The notes under the pieces: model-generated
What the model was told of the DNA's origin: nothing
The model's database searches: none
The model's input: only the letters and a program-made list of their open reading frames with translations
Made by a program: the position numbers and the translations under genes
Assembly (NCBI GenBank): GCA_029287915.1
Contig: JARFQE010000119.1
Span: forward strand, 1 to 36,837
DNA: 36,837 nt
Source of the DNA: Arenicellales bacterium
GTDB lineage: Bacteria; Pseudomonadota; Gammaproteobacteria; BMS3Bbin11
Direction: 5' to 3'
Part shown: positions 35,757-36,837 of the stretch, in pieces
Numbering within the stretch: the first letter of the stretch is position 1
How the letters are laid out: every line of letters starts with the position of its first letter

Positions 35757-36326
35757 TCACCAGAAGCCAGGATAGGAAAAAGGCATCCATTCATTACCAC
35801 CGCCGAATGGGAATCCACCAACACCTCCTGATCCTGGCCAGTAATCACGGCGATAGCCTGGATAAGCAGACCGGTAACCCGGTCGGGAATAAGGAAATTG
35901 TTGATTACCATAATAACCGTACCGGTTTTGCTGTCTGTTGCCGGGATAAAACGGCATTTGCTGCCCAAAAGCCTGGGCATCCGGATACCGCAAATCACTA
36001 CCACCGGTGACTGATGATGAATCCTGTGAGGTAATATCTTCTGCTGAATAACCAAACTGTCCAGTTCCTAGAGTTTCATCTTCATCTAGAGGCGGGTATT
36101 TAGATTCATTTATTTCATTATCTGGTTCAGAAACGACTTTATCACGCCAGGTATTATCCTCGGATGAATCCTGATTTCTATCATCAATTAAAGGTTTGTC
36201 AGACTCCAGCCAGGGGTTCTGTCCTGATGCAGGCAGAATTGAGAATCCAGACAGCAACATTACTGAAATGACAAAAGGAATCCTGTAATTAGCAATAAAA
36301 GTGAAATGCATATTGGTTGAGTTCAT
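35757..36326 (-). CDS. Secreted Gly/Tyr/Pro-rich low-complexity protein
   Basis: The 189-residue product has a signal peptide (about 1-35, ending LPASGQ). An acidic disordered segment (about 40-112) follows, with many Asp, Glu and Ser. The C-terminal third (about 118-189) is dominated by Gly, Tyr, Pro, Asn and Arg, with stretches such as NRYGYYGNQQFPYSRPGY, YPGYRRDYWPGSGG and GFPFGGGNEWMPFSYPGFW. This composition resembles sulfur-globule envelope proteins and other secreted self-assembling proteins, but no sequence family is certain. It could instead be a surface or matrix protein. A 136-base gap separates it from the next gene; nothing recognisable is in that gap. Confidence 0.7.
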   Translation of the reverse strand: MNSTNMHFTFIANYRIPFVISVMLLSGFSILPASGQNPWLESDKPLIDDRNQDSSEDNTWRDKVVSEPDNEINESKYPPLDEDETLGTGQFGYSAEDITSQDSSSVTGGSDLRYPDAQAFGQQMPFYPGNRQQNRYGYYGNQQFPYSRPGYRSAYPGYRRDYWPGSGGVGGFPFGGGNEWMPFSYPGFW

Positions 36327-36351
36327 ATCATTTAGTGTAATAAAACCAATA

Positions 36352-36805
36352 TCATTTCCCTGGCGGCTTTAGCCTGATGCCACGCCTGGAATTTGGATTT
36401 ATCTTTTTCTTAATCGATTTCCTCGTAATTTTCTTCTGAGCTTTTTTAGCTGCCTTTTTAGTTTCCTTTTTAGCTTTCTTTTTAGCGGATTTCTTTGCCT
36501 TTTTAGCCGACTTCTTCTTTTTCGCCTCTTCCGCCTTACGTGCCTCTTCGGCCTTGCGCGCCTCTTCCGCCTTACGTGCCTCTTCGGCCTTGCGCGCCTC
36601 TTCGTCCCTGCGCGCCTCTTCTTCCCTGCGCGCCTCTTCTTCCCTGCGCGCCTCTTCTTCCCTGCGCGCCTCTTCTTCCCTACGCGCCTCTTCTTCCCTA
36701 CGCGCCTCTTCTTCCCTACGCGCCTCTTCTTCCCTACGCGCATCTTCGGCCTTCCGCGCCTCTTCGACCTTGCGCGCCTCTTCCGCCTTGCGCGACTCTT
36801 AGGCC
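36352..36805 (-). CDS. Coiled-coil EEARK-repeat protein, C-terminal part (cut by the right edge)
   Basis: The frame ends at the TGA at 36352-36354 and runs right to the contig edge. It carries about 15 six-residue repeats of the form EEARRE or AEEARK (about 36523-36798), then a Lys/Ala-rich stretch (EEAKKKKSAKKAKKSAKKK) and a basic tail ending RLKPPGK. This predicts a long charged helix, as in TolA-like or other envelope coiled-coil linkers. An in-frame TAA at 36799-36801 and a Ser at 36793-36795 differ from the repeat by one base each and look like read errors next to adapter sequence. I therefore treat the true gene as continuing beyond the edge. Its family cannot be stated. Confidence 0.72.
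36601..36744. repeat. Tandem 18-base repeats, eight near-identical copies
   Basis: Eight contiguous 18-base units with consensus TTCTTCCCTGCGCGCCTC fill this interval. The first has TTCGTC, the later four have CCTACGCG and the last ends ATC. They encode the EEARR repeat on the minus strand. More diverged units flank both sides (36532-36600 and 36745-36805). Near-identity suggests recent copy-number change, and it may also explain why the assembly stops here. Confidence 0.9.
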
Positions 36806-36837
36806 CTGTCTCGTAAGCACCTCTCCGCGCCCACGGG
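36806..36837. other. Adapter-like sequence at the contig end (Nextera transposase end, with errors)
   Basis: The last 32 bases match the reverse complement of the Illumina Nextera read-2 transposase adapter. The exact CTGTCTC start is followed by CAC, TCTCCG and GCCCACG in the right positions. By my alignment 26 of 32 bases agree, and most mismatches replace A or T with G or C, as expected for low-quality read ends. This is very unlikely by chance and is probably not genomic DNA. Confidence 0.85.

Noticed and set aside
36399-36743. Long all-basic ORF (RVGKKR repeats) on the minus strand
   Set aside because: It is a frame-shifted reading of the 18-base repeats. The EEARK frame on the same strand gives a normal charged coil and a unique C-terminal tail ending at 36352.
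36554-36802. Plus-strand ORF of Ala-Ser-Ser-Leu-Arg repeats
   Set aside because: It is the antisense reading of the same repeat, with no unique sequence, and opposes the direction of the neighbouring genes.

Overview
The window reads as one end of a draft or metagenome-assembled contig from a free-living-type gammaproteobacterium of moderate GC content. Support comes from the gene families: MnmA, PurB, HflD, EttA, an M17 aminopeptidase, the agmatine deiminase / N-carbamoylputrescine amidase pair, a GGDEF-EAL regulator and a CsgG fragment. A sulfur-oxidising or chemolithotrophic lifestyle is possible (periplasmic DsrE-like protein, TlpA-like thioredoxin, c-type cytochrome, DUF302 protein, Gly/Tyr-rich secreted protein), but this is only a hint. 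Coding density is high, and no rRNA, tRNA, CRISPR array, transposase or prophage was recognised.

Layout. 1-408: 3' end of a CsgG-type gene cut by the left edge. 583-7662 (+): a membrane PAS/GGDEF/EAL protein, mnmA, purB, a degenerate PLD-like protein and an NlpC/P60 lipoprotein. 7709-14970 (-): a packed run reading leftward: Gfo/Idh/MocA dehydrogenase, DegT aminotransferase, S9 peptidase, GCS2-type glutamate-cysteine ligase-like protein, AstE/aspartoacylase-like zinc hydrolase, hflD. The first two resemble the GnnA/GnnB pair that makes the 3-amino sugar of some lipid A. 15088-17194: an SDR and a DUF1015 protein, convergent. 17385-20825 (+): an unknown helical protein, AguA, AguB (agmatine to putrescine), a HIT protein and a TerB-like protein. 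20845-25924: a secreted SH3-like/coiled-coil protein, an acyl-AMP ligase resembling the ligase half of Aas, a 5'-3' exonuclease and EttA. 25925-28540: an empty AT-rich gap, a c-type cytochrome, a broken tfoX-like gene that is easy to miss, and an M17 aminopeptidase. 28633-29661 (+): a DsrE-like and a TlpA-like exported pair behind a plausible sigma-70 promoter.

The most unusual region is 29697-36805 (-). Eight closely spaced same-strand genes, followed by an esterase, encode an Ala/Glu/Arg/Lys coiled-coil repeat protein (cut by the right edge), a Gly/Tyr-rich secreted protein, an exported DUF4412-like protein, an orphan ParA-type ATPase, three single-membrane-span proteins (one with TPR-like repeats, one DUF302, one coiled-coil) and a membrane-anchored dynamin-like GTPase. 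A positioning ATPase, a membrane-remodelling GTPase, anchors and secreted low-complexity proteins together suggest an undescribed envelope- or compartment-organising system. That is inference from content and layout only.

Two data-quality points affect the reading. The last 32 bases (36806-36837) closely match a Nextera transposase adapter with errors, and the in-frame stop just inside them is probably also a read error. The tfoX-like gene has three frameshifts, each repaired by adding one base to a homopolymer, so it is either a young pseudogene or a consensus error.
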